From: Burhinus oedicnemus
Taxonomy: Eukaryota; Chordata; Aves; Charadriiformes; Burhinidae
Assembly: GCA_008921705.1 (NCBI GenBank)
Contig: VFFE01007504.1
Span: forward strand, 127,285 to 191,284
Length of the DNA stretch: 64,000 bases
Direction of reading: 5' to 3'
Shown here: positions 61,224 through 64,000 of the stretch, in pieces
Position numbering within the stretch: position 1 is the first letter of the stretch
Layout: each line of letters starts with the position of its first letter
Translations under genes and position numbers: made by a program
Notes under the pieces: generated by a model
Database searches by the model: none
What the model saw: only the letters and a program-made list of their open reading frames with translations
What the model was told of the DNA's origin: nothing

Positions 61224-64000
61224 GTTAGGAGGATCAGAACTCTTGCCTGGGGAAAACCTTTTGGTGCATTTTCTCATTAATGTTAATGGAAATTAAGAGC
61301 TTAATGCAAACCAAGCTGAAAATAAGATACTTTACATTTGCATCTTAACTACATTTGCTTCATTACTTATTTAGGATCACTGATACATGTAGGAAGGTGA
61401 GTCTCAGCACTCTGAGCTATAGTTTTTAAGTGTTCCTATATGCAAATACATCCGAGTGAAAAAATACATGCAATTGTTATGACAGCACTTTCCTTAGAGC
61501 AACACACACGGTAGTATGTGGGAACATGCCTTTCTAAATGGACATGCCAACCTAGCAGAGAACAAGAGAAAATAATCAGGGAAGGCCAAAGACTACATCC
61601 AGGAAAAAGACTTGGAGGCTGTTCAGAAAGGAAAAAGGGAGAGAGGCACACGTGGCACCTACATTTAACTCTAGTCCAAAATTGCAATTCTGAGAACTTT
61701 TGCTGCACCCTGGGTATGTATCGGTATGTTTGAGACCCTGGCTTTCCCCAAACACCAACAATTTTTTGCTTTGGTCATATCCAATTGTCCATTCAGTCTT
61801 GACAGCCCAAGCAGTTTGGCACCTGGCCTATGACTTGTCAGATGCAGAGTTGGCTCCTCCTGCCTTACACTCCTGTGACACCGACTCTGGTGGAGAGGGT
61901 CTCACACACACAGGCACATAGAAAGCAGTTGCAAAAACGACGTCAAAACCCAAGCAGAAGAGGAGGACCAGTTTTTGCAGTCTCATGTGAAGGGAGCTAT
62001 GTTACCTGATGGAGCTGCTCAGCAGAGATGTGAAGCCCACTCCTTTCAGGGGATCAGACACCTCATGCCACAAACATGTGGGTTCAGCCTGTCATTTCCC
62101 ATACCAAGCGGAGGAGATGGGGCATGGGAAACCTCCCCACCCCAAATCTCAGGTAAGCGTCCTAATGCTAGACTATAGCAGCAGTTTCTGTCTTGGCCTC
62201 TCCTACAGCCCAAAGAATATGTAATGGCATCATACAGAAAAGCTCCAAGAGAGAGAAGTGAAATAGCCCCATCCCAGGACACCATACAGCCCTACATGCC
62301 TTTCAACTCCTGCCTAACAACATGAGATCATACGATACACAAATGCCTTTACTAGACAGAAAGGTGGGTGACAGCAGCTGAAAGTCTGTATTCCTTGTGC
62401 CAGTCTGAGCTCTCTATTTGTATTTTACACATCAAGTTACTAATCTTTATTAGCTAACTTCCTTTTGCTCCCTGTTCAAGGGCATTCGCTAGTTCTTGTA
62501 CCACAGCAATCAAATACAACTACACCAATTAAAGCGGGGAAAACACCTTTAAACATAAAGATACTAATTTCCCGTATGCTAAGATGTTGCTTCTGTATGA
62601 TAAGGCCACAAGCACTAAGAAAACTATGAAGTTTAGTAAGCATTGTGCTGAACACTGAGAAAAAAACCAAGAATCTCAAGAGAAGCCTTCAGAGCTTCCC
62701 TTCCACAAATCACACACTTACAGAGTAATTTAGTAATAACATTTGAGCATGACTGGATCTTCAACCACTGACAGGGACTTTTATTTTCCCTTTTAAAATG
62801 CAGTAATGCACCATATATTTTTTGGTTGAATTATCTGTAGTGTATGTTCCATTCTATTTTCATTCCAAAGAATGAAATTCCACTGTTGTGCATAACAGGA
62901 ATCAGGGGAGTTCAGAGTAATTTGTGTCCTCTTTGCTTAAAAACTTCTGAGGGTATTCAAGGGTTAATGCCTTCTGCATTTTCAATTATGATAATGATAA
63001 AAGCTGCATAAGACAGAGCATCATATATATTTTACTAAGGTATAATTCCAGGAAAGTCACATTTATACAAGAGTGATTTACCACACAAACTTATGCCTTT
63101 CCCCTTAATTAATCTGTCCAAAAAAGATGTCATTTGTTTTGATGAAGATGATAATCACCACATTTTGCAGACTAAGATAGACACTGATAATTGCGAAAAG
63201 AATCACTGGCGCAGCCTCACCCAAATGCACAGTTATCTGTTCTTCACTAAGAAAATATGTGTCAAGCAAGCTGTGTATAAAACTGTGAAACAGAGACACT
63301 GTCAAGCACAAACTTCTTCCATTAACAATCTTCTGCAACCCCTGCGCACCATGCTGGGTCACAACTGCTGGAGGCAGACCCCAGGTGCTGTAGGTTGGTG
63401 TGGCCCCTGATCCTGATGGAACAATGAAATTAGTTGATTCTAGCGCACAGCACAGTTTGGGACAAAGCTGCAGGAGACCTCCACAGGACACAGAGCAGGC
63501 TGAAGCATGGGCTTCTGCAAAGAATTAAGAGATCATCTTTCCTGGTCACATCTTTTTTATGCCTTCCTAAACCTTGGAGCAGGTACAAAGACATGGTTTG
63601 CAGGACAATATGCTTGCTTCTTGCCTCCCCAAAATAAGGAAGGTGGTTGGTAACGGGTAAACCTGGGGCTCTTTTCTCTCATGTCAGTTCCTGGGACGGA
63701 GTCCCTGATTACTCCCACTATCAGCCAGCTCTGTACCTCTTACACCATACAGATACAGTCACAACAAAGTGCTGCAAGGTGTCTCTGCCATCATGTGGTT
63801 GCGGACTAATTTTGAAGAACGGTAAAGGAGGGGGGAAGGGGGCTTTTAGCCTGGTTTTGGCTTCCATAAGTCCACACTATAGTACCTGCAGCTTGGGAGA
63901 GCCTAAATCCATTGATTCCCCAGGATTGCAGAGCCAGTGGAAGCGTTCCCACGAGCATCCCTAGGTGCCAGATGGACACCCCCATAAGCAAGCACTTCCA
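61224..64000. other. Unique non-coding DNA to the window end
   Basis: Short open frames only (longest 128 codons at 63105-63491, minus), none with recognisable domains. No repeats are seen beyond trivial simple-sequence patches. Confidence 0.65.

Noticed and set aside
1..64000. CRISPR arrays, bacterial operons, phage or toxin-antitoxin genes
   Set aside because: No regularly spaced direct repeats, ribosome-binding sites or dense long open frames. The sequence is vertebrate in character.

Overview
The window looks like intergenic or intronic DNA from a bird. The evidence is an antisense CR1 LINE with the short 3' UTR and 8-bp terminal repeat of avian CR1, a solo LTR beginning TGTCCTGGTTT as in the endogenous retrovirus LTRs common in birds, a second much older CR1 fragment, worn MIR-type SINEs and other ancient amniote repeats, AT-rich composition and low overall repeat density. 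No bacterial, plasmid, viral-genome or CRISPR features are present. The species and the neighbouring genes cannot be told from the sequence alone.

Layout: 1-9344 is mostly unique sequence with a GA-rich microsatellite (1671-1759), a GC-richer block (about 4780-5300) and a worn antisense MIR fragment (8586-8665). An old antisense CR1 fragment lies at 9345-9760. After more unique sequence comes the clearest element, a 5'-truncated antisense CR1 (16944-18442) with a recognisable reverse transcriptase that is dead: its catalytic FADD reads FAGD and one frameshift splits the frame. From 18443 to about 60109 the sequence is almost wholly non-coding, with small ancient repeat remnants (22026, 32909, 35040, 37440, 45210, 47354, 50005, 57110), simple repeats and homopolymers, and several AT-rich blocks that look like possible conserved non-coding elements. 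A 726-bp solo LTR with a near-perfect 5-bp target duplication sits at 60110-60835, followed at 61021-61223 by a well preserved MIR-type SINE. The rest, to 64000, is unremarkable.

No protein-coding host exon, tRNA, rRNA or other RNA gene can be supported. Nearly all open frames are below about 150 codons and resemble no family I recognise; the one long exception outside CR1 lies in a GC-rich block open on both strands. The genes in the window therefore do not form a system. The biology visible here is a fossil record of mobile elements of different ages and possible regulatory DNA. I found no convincing new biological system, and the ideas under findings are ranked with that in mind.
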